Source of the DNA: Faecalitalea cylindroides ATCC 27803
GTDB taxonomy: Bacteria; Bacillota_I; Bacilli_A; Erysipelotrichales; Erysipelotrichaceae
Direction of reading: 5' to 3'
NCBI RefSeq assembly: GCF_000469305.1
Contig: NZ_KI271017.1
Location: forward strand, 1-56,322
DNA length: 56,322 bases
The notes beneath the pieces are model-generated. The model saw only the letters and a program-made list of their open reading frames with translations. It was not told the origin of the DNA and made no database searches. Below, in pieces: positions 49,431-56,322 of the stretch (positions are counted from its first letter, which is position 1; each line of letters opens with the position of its first letter). The translations under genes were made by a program, and so were the position numbers.

Positions 49431-50474
49431 ATGGCGTTACAACAGAATCTTCATGGTCTTTTGACTATGTCTAAAATCAAAAAAAAAGCTTATGAAAACA
49501 AAATTCCAATCCATGCAACTTTTGAATTAACACCAAGATGTAACTTTAACTGTCAAATGTGTTATGTTCATTTATTAACTGAAGAAATAGCTAAATTTGG
49601 TAAGGAATTAACTGCTGACCAGTGGTTGATGGTTGGAAAGCAAGCAGCAGATATGGGAGTCTTATCCATATGTATTACAGGAGGTGATCCATTATTGCAT
49701 CCTGAGTTCAAAAAAATATGGATAGGATTGTCTCAAATGGGATTTAAACTAATACTTCAAACAAATGCTTCCTTATTTGATGATGAAATGTTGAAATTAT
49801 TTGAAGAATATCCACCATATATTACGAAAATCACTTTATATGGATCAAATAATGAAGTATATAAAAAAGTATGTGGTATAGAAAATGGTTTTACTAAGGT
49901 AGATAAAGGAATCAAAGCTTTACAAAGAAAGGGTAATTATATTCAATTAGTAACAACTTTTGTTAAACAAAATAAAGAAGATGCATCTAATATTGCCCAA
50001 TATGCCAGGGATAATCATTTACCATGGTATCATAGTAGCTCTTGTTATCCATCGTTAAGAGGAGCTAAAAGTAATGCCTCAAAATGTGCAATTGACTTTT
50101 TTTCTCCAGAATATTCAAAAGAGATGGTAAGGTTATGGACAAAGCTTCCATCACAAAAAAATGATTTACCAATATATAACTGTAAGGGATATGGAACGGA
50201 ATTCAATATCAGTTGGAATGGAAATATGATCTTTTGCCTTTTTGTTGGAGAACCTGAGTTATCTGTATTAGAACATAGTTTAGAAGAATGTTGGAAAGAA
50301 TTATTAGAGTTTTGTGAAAAACTTCGATGGCCTAAAGAATGTTATATATGCGAAATAAGAGATAAATGTAGAAGATGTTTAGCTCATTTAGCCTGTCTAA
50401 GTGGAGGATTTAATAAAGTTGATAAGACATATTGTGAGCAAGTTAAAAGAATGCTTTTAAAATTAGAAGAATAG
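49431..50474 (+). CDS. radical SAM protein with SPASM-like C-terminal domain
   Basis: 347 residues. Radical SAM cluster CNFNCQMC (C37, C41, C44), SAM-binding ITGGDPLLHPEF and LQTNASLF. C-terminal SPASM-type cysteines: NCKGYGTEF through to FC near residue 265, then CYICEIRDKCRRC and further Cys (ACLSG, YCEQ) to residue 340, enough for two auxiliary Fe-S clusters. SPASM enzymes form C-C or thioether crosslinks or epimerise peptides (PqqE, AlbA, anSME). Fed by the PqqD protein upstream; the substrate is likely the product of the next gene or of the nucleotidyltransferase pathway. Confidence 0.9.
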   Translation: MALQQNLHGLLTMSKIKKKAYENKIPIHATFELTPRCNFNCQMCYVHLLTEEIAKFGKELTADQWLMVGKQAADMGVLSICITGGDPLLHPEFKKIWIGLSQMGFKLILQTNASLFDDEMLKLFEEYPPYITKITLYGSNNEVYKKVCGIENGFTKVDKGIKALQRKGNYIQLVTTFVKQNKEDASNIAQYARDNHLPWYHSSSCYPSLRGAKSNASKCAIDFFSPEYSKEMVRLWTKLPSQKNDLPIYNCKGYGTEFNISWNGNMIFCLFVGEPELSVLEHSLEECWKELLEFCEKLRWPKECYICEIRDKCRRCLAHLACLSGGFNKVDKTYCEQVKRMLLKLEE

Positions 50475-50487
50475 GAGGAAATGGTTT

Positions 50488-50871
50488 ATGTATGGAGAGG
50501 TATATGTTCAATATACACCAATTGGAGGAAATAATTTAAGTAGATCTGCAATGAATAATGATACAGGATTATCTGGTTCATCAGGGAAGTTTGATGATAA
50601 TGTACCTTATGGTGTTCATGTAGGTTGGTCTTTGCCTGGAGGTATAACTCAACATAACACATGGGGATATTTAATTGATCGCACAAAGTTATATTCGGAT
50701 GATGATGTTCAATCAATGATAACTGGATTGAGCGAAGATGAAGCAATCCAAAAAATCAATGATCTTGTATATGATTATGTTCATAGAGTGCTAAATTATG
50801 ATGGACAAGATCCAGAGTATGATTGGGGCGCATTTAAAAATTATTTTTCTGGATGTGTCACGGTATATTAA
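50488..50871 (+). CDS. unknown 127-aa protein, candidate substrate/precursor of the radical SAM enzyme
   Basis: Starts after TAGGAGGAAATGG at ATG 50488. 127 residues, Gly-, Asn-, Tyr- and Asp-rich, with no signal peptide or membrane helix. Segments: TPIGGNNLSRSAMNNDTGLS, VHVGWSLPGGITQHNTWGY, an acidic helical stretch (LYSDDDVQSMITGLSEDEAI) and a C-terminal YFSGCVTVY with its only Cys five residues from the end. I recognise no family. Position between the SPASM enzyme and the kinase makes it a candidate modified protein or scaffold; it is long for a classical RiPP precursor. It could also be an independent partner enzyme. Confidence 0.6.
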   Translation: MYGEVYVQYTPIGGNNLSRSAMNNDTGLSGSSGKFDDNVPYGVHVGWSLPGGITQHNTWGYLIDRTKLYSDDDVQSMITGLSEDEAIQKINDLVYDYVHRVLNYDGQDPEYDWGAFKNYFSGCVTVY

Positions 50872-50888
50872 ATTGATGTAATAAAGTT

Positions 50889-51656
50889 ATGTATAAAATT
50901 GTAAATAGAGTTTCAGTCAATAAAAATCTTGGCAAATATTGGAATGTTTTTCAATGTGAAGATACGGAAAAATGTGATTTATCAATTGATATCAATTCAA
51001 GTGTATTTGAATATTGTGGAATCAATGTGTTTCCTGAGACGGATTATCCTTTGGTATTTCAATCAGAAAATGCCCTTGTGTCTGCAAATTCGGATTGGAG
51101 TAAGGTCAATATCACTTTATTAGCAGGAAAACAAGATGGATTAGAAGGAGCATTGAGTGCAGTTCTCATGACACATTTATCAATTCGCAATGGATTATTG
51201 ATGCATGCATCCGTGGTTGAATATCAAGAAAAAGGAATTCTTTTTGTGGGCCCTTCTGGAATTGGAAAAACAACGCAGGCTATGCTTTGGAATCAATATA
51301 AGAATGCAATCATAATAAATGGAGATATGTCTTTGATCCATTATGAAGATTCTAAATATTACGCTTATGGATATCCAATACATGGTTCTTCACCTTATTG
51401 TGAAAATCGTAAAGTTGAAATTTCAGGAATTATTATTTTAGAACAGAGCTTAGAGAACAGAATTGAAAAAATAACAGGAATTATGATGGTTGAAAGTGTA
51501 ATGAAAAATATATTTTTACCAAAATGGTTTGAAAAAGGTGTTAATGATGCCTTAAAAACTATTAATGGGTTATTATCAAATGTGCCTGTGTATTTATTAA
51601 AGTGTCGAATTGATCAACAAGCTGTAGAGCTTGTAGAAGGGGTATTGTTTAAGTAA
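50889..51656 (+). CDS. HPr kinase/phosphorylase-like (HprK-type) kinase
   Basis: 255 residues. A P-loop GPSGIGKTTQAMLW (121-134) is preceded by LLMHASVVE, the family's conserved His and Ser, and followed by IINGDMSLI. Lacks the N-terminal domain and the HPr-recognition region of true HprK, so it probably phosphorylates a serine in another protein or peptide, as the HprK-like kinases of modified-peptide clusters do. Last gene of the operon; the truncated wecB starts just after its stop. Confidence 0.78.
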   Translation: MYKIVNRVSVNKNLGKYWNVFQCEDTEKCDLSIDINSSVFEYCGINVFPETDYPLVFQSENALVSANSDWSKVNITLLAGKQDGLEGALSAVLMTHLSIRNGLLMHASVVEYQEKGILFVGPSGIGKTTQAMLWNQYKNAIIINGDMSLIHYEDSKYYAYGYPIHGSSPYCENRKVEISGIIILEQSLENRIEKITGIMMVESVMKNIFLPKWFEKGVNDALKTINGLLSNVPVYLLKCRIDQQAVELVEGVLFK

Positions 51657-51682
51657 GATGTTGAAAGTATTGAAACACTATA

Positions 51683-52678
51683 GTTTGTGTAACAGGTCAG
51701 CATAGAGAGATGTTAAAACAAGTATTAGATACCTTTAATGTTGTTCCAGATTATGATTTAGATATTATGAAAAATAAACAAACATTGTTTGATGTGACTA
51801 CAAATATTTTAAGTAAAATTAAAAACGTGCTAGAAGAAGTAAATCCAGATGTAGTGTTGGTCCACGGTGATACAACAACTACTTTTGTTACTTCACTAGC
51901 TTGTTTTTATTTACAAATACCTGTAGGTCATGTAGAAGCGGGATTAAGAACATATAATATATATTCTCCATTTCCTGAAGAGTTTAATCGCCAAGCTGTT
52001 GGAATTATATCTAAATATAATTTTGCTCCGACTGAAATGTCAAAGAATAATTTAGTAAATGAAGGCAAAAAAATAGAAAATATATATGTAACAGGAAATA
52101 CAGCAATAGATGCCTTAAAAACAACAGTGAAACCAGATTATAATCATCCTGAATTAGATTGGGCTAAAGATAGTCGATTAATTTTAATCACTGCGCATAG
52201 AAGAGAAAATCTAGGAGAACCAATGAGACATATGTTTAGGGCTATCAAGCGTGTTATGGATGAACATAAGGATGTAAAAGCTATATACCCAATTCACATG
52301 AATCCTGCTGTTCGTGAAATTGCTAATTCTATTCTTGGTGATGACGATAGAATCCATATAATCGAACCACTGGATGTTCTTGATTTTCATAATTTTTTGG
52401 CTAGAAGCTATTTGATCCTAACTGATAGTGGTGGAATACAGGAAGAGGCACCATCTTTAGGGAAACCGGTTTTAGTAATGAGAGATACCACAGAAAGACC
52501 GGAGGGGGTCAAAGCAGGAACTTTAAAATTAGTGGGGACAGAAGAGACAACTATCTATTCAGAATTTTCAAAACTATTAAGTGATCAAAGCGAATATGAG
52601 CGTATGAGTCATGCATCTAATCCTTATGGGGACGGATTTGCGTGCAAAAGAATAGCAGATATATTGGAGGAGGCTTAA
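51683..52678 (+). pseudogene. wecB: non-hydrolysing UDP-GlcNAc 2-epimerase, N-terminally truncated
   Basis: The frame carries WecB homology from VCVTGQHREMLKQVLD (51683) to the end: NPDVVLVHGDTTTTF, GHVEAGLRT, SPFPEEFNRQ, TAHRRENLG and LVMRDTTERPEGV, so catalytic Asp, Glu and His are kept. About 45-50 N-terminal residues, including the G-TRPE-IK nucleotide loop, are missing: upstream DNA is the HprK-like gene and a junction full of stops. ATG 51710 lies in the conserved HREM and has GAGAG before it, but any product would lack part of the active site. It would otherwise make UDP-ManNAc for the capsule. I call it broken. Confidence 0.72.
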
Positions 52679-52679
52679 T

Positions 52680-53723
52680 ATGTCAGCATTTAGTGGAAAA
52701 ACATTGATGATCACAGGAGGAACCGGATCCTTTGGTCATACGGTTCTAAAACACTTTCTAACAACCGATATTGGAGAGATCCGTATCTTCTCCCGTGATG
52801 AAAAGAAACAGGATGATATGAGGCATGATCTGCAGGCCTGTTATCCTGAATATGCAAACAAGGTAAAATTCTATATTGGGGATGTCCGTAACCTGCAGTC
52901 CATTCGTGATGCCATGCCAGGTGTGGATTATATCTTCCATGCTGCAGCTTTGAAACAGGTGCCATCCTGTGAATTCTTCCCTATGGAAGCGGTTCGTACC
53001 AACGTTATCGGTACAGACAATCTATTGCATGCAGCCATTGAGAACAATGTAAAACGTGTCGTATGTCTAAGCACGGATAAAGCAGCCTATCCAATCAATG
53101 CCATGGGTATCTCAAAGGCAATGATGGAACATGTCATCTTTGCCAATGCCAGAGTGGCAGCCGAAAGAGGAAACACAGTGATCTGCTGTACCCGTTATGG
53201 AAATGTCATGTGTTCAAGAGGAAGCGTCATTCCTTTGTTCATCGATCAGATCAAAGCAGGAAATCCGATCACGATCACCGATCCAAATATGACAAGATTT
53301 TTGATGAACCTGGATGAAGCGGTAGATCTTGTTAAATTTGCTTTTGAACATGCCAATCCGGGAGATCTTTTCATCCAGAAAGCCGATGCCTCTACGATCG
53401 GAGATCTTGCCAAAGCTGTACAGTCTTTGTTTGGAGATACAGGAACCAAGATCATAGGGACAAGACACGGAGAAAAGTTATACGAAACATTGATGACAAG
53501 AGAAGAACGATTAAGAGCGGAAGATATGGGTGGATACTATCGAGTAGCTGCAGACAGCCGCGATCTTAACTATGATAAGTTCATGGTAAATGGAAAGGTA
53601 CAGACGGAAGCGGATGAATCTTATACAAGCCACAATACAAAGAGACTGGATGTAGAGGGAACGATCCAGAAGATCCTTACAACAGACTATGTGCAGGAAG
53701 CTTTGAAAGATTGGGAAAAGTAA
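52680..53723 (+). CDS. capE: UDP-GlcNAc 4,6-dehydratase/5-epimerase, first enzyme of UDP-L-FucNAc synthesis
   Basis: 347 residues, extended short-chain dehydrogenase. NAD motif TGGTGSFG (12-19), FSRDEKKQDDMRH, AAALKQVP, and the catalytic region STDKAAYPINAMGISKAMME; the Met-x-x-x-Lys pair replaces Tyr-x-x-x-Lys, as is standard for CapE. TRYGNVMCSRGSVIPLF and GTRHGEKLYETL are further marks. Codon use is visibly richer in G/C than the wecB fragment before it and the two genes after it, as in capF. Starts one base after the wecB stop. In CapE-F-G systems the product is reduced by CapF, encoded 1.6 kb further on. Confidence 0.93.
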   Translation: MSAFSGKTLMITGGTGSFGHTVLKHFLTTDIGEIRIFSRDEKKQDDMRHDLQACYPEYANKVKFYIGDVRNLQSIRDAMPGVDYIFHAAALKQVPSCEFFPMEAVRTNVIGTDNLLHAAIENNVKRVVCLSTDKAAYPINAMGISKAMMEHVIFANARVAAERGNTVICCTRYGNVMCSRGSVIPLFIDQIKAGNPITITDPNMTRFLMNLDEAVDLVKFAFEHANPGDLFIQKADASTIGDLAKAVQSLFGDTGTKIIGTRHGEKLYETLMTREERLRAEDMGGYYRVAADSRDLNYDKFMVNGKVQTEADESYTSHNTKRLDVEGTIQKILTTDYVQEALKDWEK

Positions 53724-53768
53724 ATTCTATTATCAATTATATAATGAGTATAAAAAAGAGGAAGTTCT

Positions 53769-54395
53769 ATGGGGAAAAAATATATAAGAGATTATGTAAT
53801 GGGAGCTCCAGATGTAAATAGTGTTTTAGAATTTAGGGCCAATGAATTAAGAAAAATTTATGATGTGATAGGTAGGTATTTAGAGTGGGAAAAGGGAAAT
53901 AGCATTGAAAAATCATTTACTGAGTATTTAACATCAGAAGTAAATAATTATTATGATTTAGATCCTACAGATTTTTCAATACGCTTTTCTAATGTAAATA
54001 AAGGTATTCAATTTATTCGAGATAATGTTTTTAATAAGGAATATATGTTTTCTGGAATTGTTTTAAGAAAGATTGCTTATCAGAAGTTGATTGGGTGGAA
54101 TGCAGTGCCCATGTGTTTAGATGAATTATTGTCAAGGATTTTTTTATTTATACTGGATAATAATGAAGAATATAGAAATTTAAAAAAAGAATTAAGGGAA
54201 ATATTATTAGCAGACTTTACAAGGTATTATAAACAACTAAATGATAAAGATGCCGATAAGAAAATAGCATGTATAAAAAAGTCTCTAGTATTTATTTTTG
54301 ATTTTTTGTTTTCTAAAAAAACAGTAAATGCGCAAAAACTGTTTAGTAGTTTGTGTGAAATGAAAGAGTATGATTATTTTGTAGCAAAAATGTAA
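53769..54395 (+). CDS. unknown soluble protein inserted in the capsule locus
   Basis: 208 residues, mostly helical by composition, strongly AT-rich codons, no membrane segment or signal. Begins MGKKYIRDYVMGAPDVNSVL and has charged clusters (KKELREILLADFTRYYKQLN) and a Phe-rich stretch LVFIFDFLFSKK near residue 170. No motif or family recognised. Ribosome site GAGGAAG. The stop is followed after two bases by the ATG of the next gene, so the pair is translated together. Confidence 0.7.
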   Translation: MGKKYIRDYVMGAPDVNSVLEFRANELRKIYDVIGRYLEWEKGNSIEKSFTEYLTSEVNNYYDLDPTDFSIRFSNVNKGIQFIRDNVFNKEYMFSGIVLRKIAYQKLIGWNAVPMCLDELLSRIFLFILDNNEEYRNLKKELREILLADFTRYYKQLNDKDADKKIACIKKSLVFIFDFLFSKKTVNAQKLFSSLCEMKEYDYFVAKM

Positions 54396-54397
54396 TT

Positions 54398-55147
54398 ATG
54401 AAAAAAATTGAAATAATAAATCTATATATACAGACTATAGAAAAGGAATCTACTATAAAAAATTATGAATTAAACCAAAATCAGAAGTTTTCTTTTTATA
54501 ACCTTAGCTCTTTTATTGTATCTATTATTATGGCTGTTTTAAACGGAACCATATCGATTTTTAATAAATTGGAAAATTTATCATTTTACTTACTACTTGA
54601 TTATTTCTTATCGATTGTTTCTTTTGGCTTATGCATATATATTGCAATTTATATATTGATGTTTTTTGTTAAAAAGGTTATTCCGACACTGTTTGAAATA
54701 GTGTTTTCGGATAAACACTCTACCAAACGGAAAGAAGCGGATAGGGAATATTTTTATCAATGTATGATTCCAAAATTATCTTTGCTTAACGAGTATGAAT
54801 TACTATTAGATTCAATAGAAAACAATGCTTTTTTTAATATTGATTTTAGTTCTATAAAATATGAAATAATGATGAAATATTCAAAATACATATTTGAAAT
54901 ATATCATTCATTAAATTCAATTGTACCACCGCTAACAAGATTTAGATTTAGAACTAGTATTTATAAAAACTATCTAATTTTTATGGATTATTCTTTTGTG
55001 AAACAATACTATAATCAATTTCAGCAAGTTTTTAACAATTATAAAAATAAACAAAGTTTGTGGGGAAATTATTATAGTATTAGCGAAATTAATCGTTTAG
55101 ATTTTATGATCAAAGAATTGCAACAACGATTGAATAATTTTAAATAA
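54398..55147 (+). CDS. unknown membrane protein paired with the preceding gene
   Basis: 249 residues. Two membrane helices (about 34-56 and 62-91, FYLLLDYFLSIVSFGLCIYI) are followed by a cytoplasmic, mainly helical C-terminal part of about 155 residues rich in Tyr, Asn and Lys (SKYIFEIYHSLNSIVPPLTR). No family recognised. The pairing of a soluble protein with a two-helix membrane effector is a layout common in phage-defence or signalling modules, but nothing here proves it. Very AT-rich compared with capE and capF. Confidence 0.7.
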   Translation: MKKIEIINLYIQTIEKESTIKNYELNQNQKFSFYNLSSFIVSIIMAVLNGTISIFNKLENLSFYLLLDYFLSIVSFGLCIYIAIYILMFFVKKVIPTLFEIVFSDKHSTKRKEADREYFYQCMIPKLSLLNEYELLLDSIENNAFFNIDFSSIKYEIMMKYSKYIFEIYHSLNSIVPPLTRFRFRTSIYKNYLIFMDYSFVKQYYNQFQQVFNNYKNKQSLWGNYYSISEINRLDFMIKELQQRLNNFK

Positions 55148-55311
55148 AAAATTATAAAGAGCAATCATTATTCGATGTGATAATTAAAACTACTAGAAAA
55201 TAAAAAAACTATAAAATATTTCAAATAACTTAGATGTACATATTGTAATAGAGATATAGAATTAGAGTGATGAACATATGTTTCGATACTTTATATTTAT
55301 AAGGAGGCCTT

Positions 55312-56304
55312 ATGAAAATACTAATAACCGGAGCCAAGGGGTTCGTAGGAAAGAACCTGGTGGAAAATCTAAAGAACATCCAAGAAGGCAAGAACCGAAC
55401 AAGAGATCTAGTGATTGATTCGATCTTTGAATACGATATCGATTCAACAAAGGAAGAACTGGAACAGTACTGCAGGGAATGTGATTTCGTCTTCAATCTG
55501 GCCGGTGTCAACCGTCCAAAGAATGAGGAAGAATTCATGAAGGGAAACTTTGGCTTTGCTTCCGACCTGCTGGATACATTGAAGAAGTATGAAAATACTT
55601 GTCCTGTCATGCTGTCCAGTTCCATCCAGGCAACCCTGATCGGCCGCTATGGAACCAGTGACTACGGAAGATCTAAATTAGCCGGAGAAGAACTGTTCTT
55701 TGCCTATGGAATGGAAACCGGTGCCAAAGTACTGGTCTACCGTTTTCCGAACCTTTTTGGAAAGTGGTGCCGTCCAAACTATAACAGCGCCGTAGCTACC
55801 TTCTGCAACAACATGGCCAAGGATCTGCCAATCCAGGTCAATGATCCAAGTACGGAACTGGAGCTCTTATATATCGATGATCTTGTCGAAGAGATGCTGG
55901 ATGCCCTGGAAGGAAGAGAACATCATTGTGAATTTGATGGGTTGGATACAGTAAGTAAAGAAGATGGAAGATACTGCTATGTTCCGGTTACCCATAAGGC
56001 GACCTTAGGTGAGATAGTTTCTTTATTGGAAAGTTTTAAATCTCAGCCAAATACTTTATTGATGCCTTCCATCCCGGATGGCTCCTTTGCCAAGAAACTG
56101 TATTCAACATATCTGTCCTATCTGCCAGAGGAAAAGGTCTGCTTTGATCTGAAGATGAACCGAGATGAAAGAGGCAGCTTTACCGAGCTGTTGAGAACAA
56201 GCAATCATGGACAGTTCAGTGTCAATATTTCTAAACCAGGCATTACAAAAGGACAGCACTGGCATAACAGCAAGTGGGAGTTCTTCATCGTCGTATCCGG
56301 CTGA
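55312..56304 (+). CDS. capF: UDP-2-acetamido-2,6-dideoxy-hexulose reductase CapF, ending early at an in-frame TGA
   Basis: 330 residues to TGA at 56302-56304. Rossmann start GAKGFVGKNLVENL (7-20), FNLAGVNRPKNEEE, SSSIQA, YGRSKLAGEELFF (Tyr-x-x-x-Lys) and YIDDLVEEML. From about residue 280 a cupin domain starts (DERGSFTELLRTS, SKPGITKGQHWHNSKWEFFI) and is cut after VVSG, whereas CapF usually runs some 40 residues longer through the end of the cupin. The last 18 bases after TGA stay in frame. The cupin holds the metal that performs the first CapF reaction (epimerisation), so a true stop here would damage it. GC-rich codons like capE; good site AAGGAGG. Confidence 0.85.
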   Translation: MKILITGAKGFVGKNLVENLKNIQEGKNRTRDLVIDSIFEYDIDSTKEELEQYCRECDFVFNLAGVNRPKNEEEFMKGNFGFASDLLDTLKKYENTCPVMLSSSIQATLIGRYGTSDYGRSKLAGEELFFAYGMETGAKVLVYRFPNLFGKWCRPNYNSAVATFCNNMAKDLPIQVNDPSTELELLYIDDLVEEMLDALEGREHHCEFDGLDTVSKEDGRYCYVPVTHKATLGEIVSLLESFKSQPNTLLMPSIPDGSFAKKLYSTYLSYLPEEKVCFDLKMNRDERGSFTELLRTSNHGQFSVNISKPGITKGQHWHNSKWEFFIVVSG

Positions 56305-56322
56305 AGAAAGATCAGGATTAAT

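Noticed and set aside
56302-56304. TGA read as Trp or selenocysteine in capF
   Set aside because: TGA is an ordinary stop for other genes here (for example 14393-14395), TGG encodes Trp throughout, and no selenocysteine hairpin is visible.

Overview
The window is a stretch of a low-GC Bacillota chromosome. Strong purine-rich Shine-Dalgarno sites, U-tract terminators, class III anaerobic ribonucleotide reductase, ECF-type vitamin transport and several AT-rich accessory genes suggest an anaerobic gut Firmicute, most likely Erysipelotrichales. That placement is inferred from gene content and style. Genes end in TAA, TAG and TGA, and TGG encodes Trp, so the standard bacterial code applies.

Layout. 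1-7.7 kb: the start of ftsH, then aromatic amino-acid synthesis (aroB-aroC-aroA-tyrA on the minus strand, divergent from pheA and an aminotransferase). 7.8-9.6 kb: a queuine salvage pair (tgt and a YhhQ-type transporter). 9.7-14.4 kb: an ABC importer operon containing a cytoplasmic alkaline-phosphatase-superfamily hydrolase; four hexamers spaced 11 bp apart upstream look like a PHO box, pointing to organophosphate or phosphonate uptake. 14.7-18 kb: a large secreted surface protein, preceded by the decayed tail of another. 18-22.2 kb: L-lactate dehydrogenase and a Fic protein among several decayed genes. 22.2-27.6 kb: a low-molecular-weight phosphatase, a PHP phosphoesterase, an FMN 2-hydroxyacid oxidase and a csoR-copA copper operon. 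27.6-31.9 kb: nrdD and nrdG separated by two tandem HTH regulators. 32-39 kb: CBS/DRTGG pyrophosphatase, a sulfite/nitrite reductase, and a converging hemC / cobA-hemD / sirC-sirB / bioY operon supplying its siroheme.

39-47.7 kb is accessory DNA: two DUF4143 AAA+ ATPases, an AraC pseudogene, a cobalamin-riboswitch operon (adenosyltransferase, ECF S component, transcobalamin-like lipoprotein), hicAB, a RhuM-Fic/Doc protein and IS debris. Two identical 27-bp inverted ISL3-type ends bracket 40543-47722. A five-copy AAAAATGTG array with a 32-bp period lies in front of the second ATPase.

47.8-56.3 kb: a compact operon of nucleotidyltransferase, PqqD-like, radical SAM/SPASM, a 127-aa unknown protein and an HprK-like kinase, which looks like a peptide-modification system. 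It runs into a capsule locus (N-truncated wecB, capE, capF) whose capE and capF are separated by an AT-rich two-gene insertion of unknown function.

The best candidates for something undescribed are the radical SAM/HprK cluster, the B12 uptake operon with its DUF4430 lipoprotein, the PHO-boxed hydrolase-transporter operon, the phased repeat array, and the gene pair inside the capsule locus.
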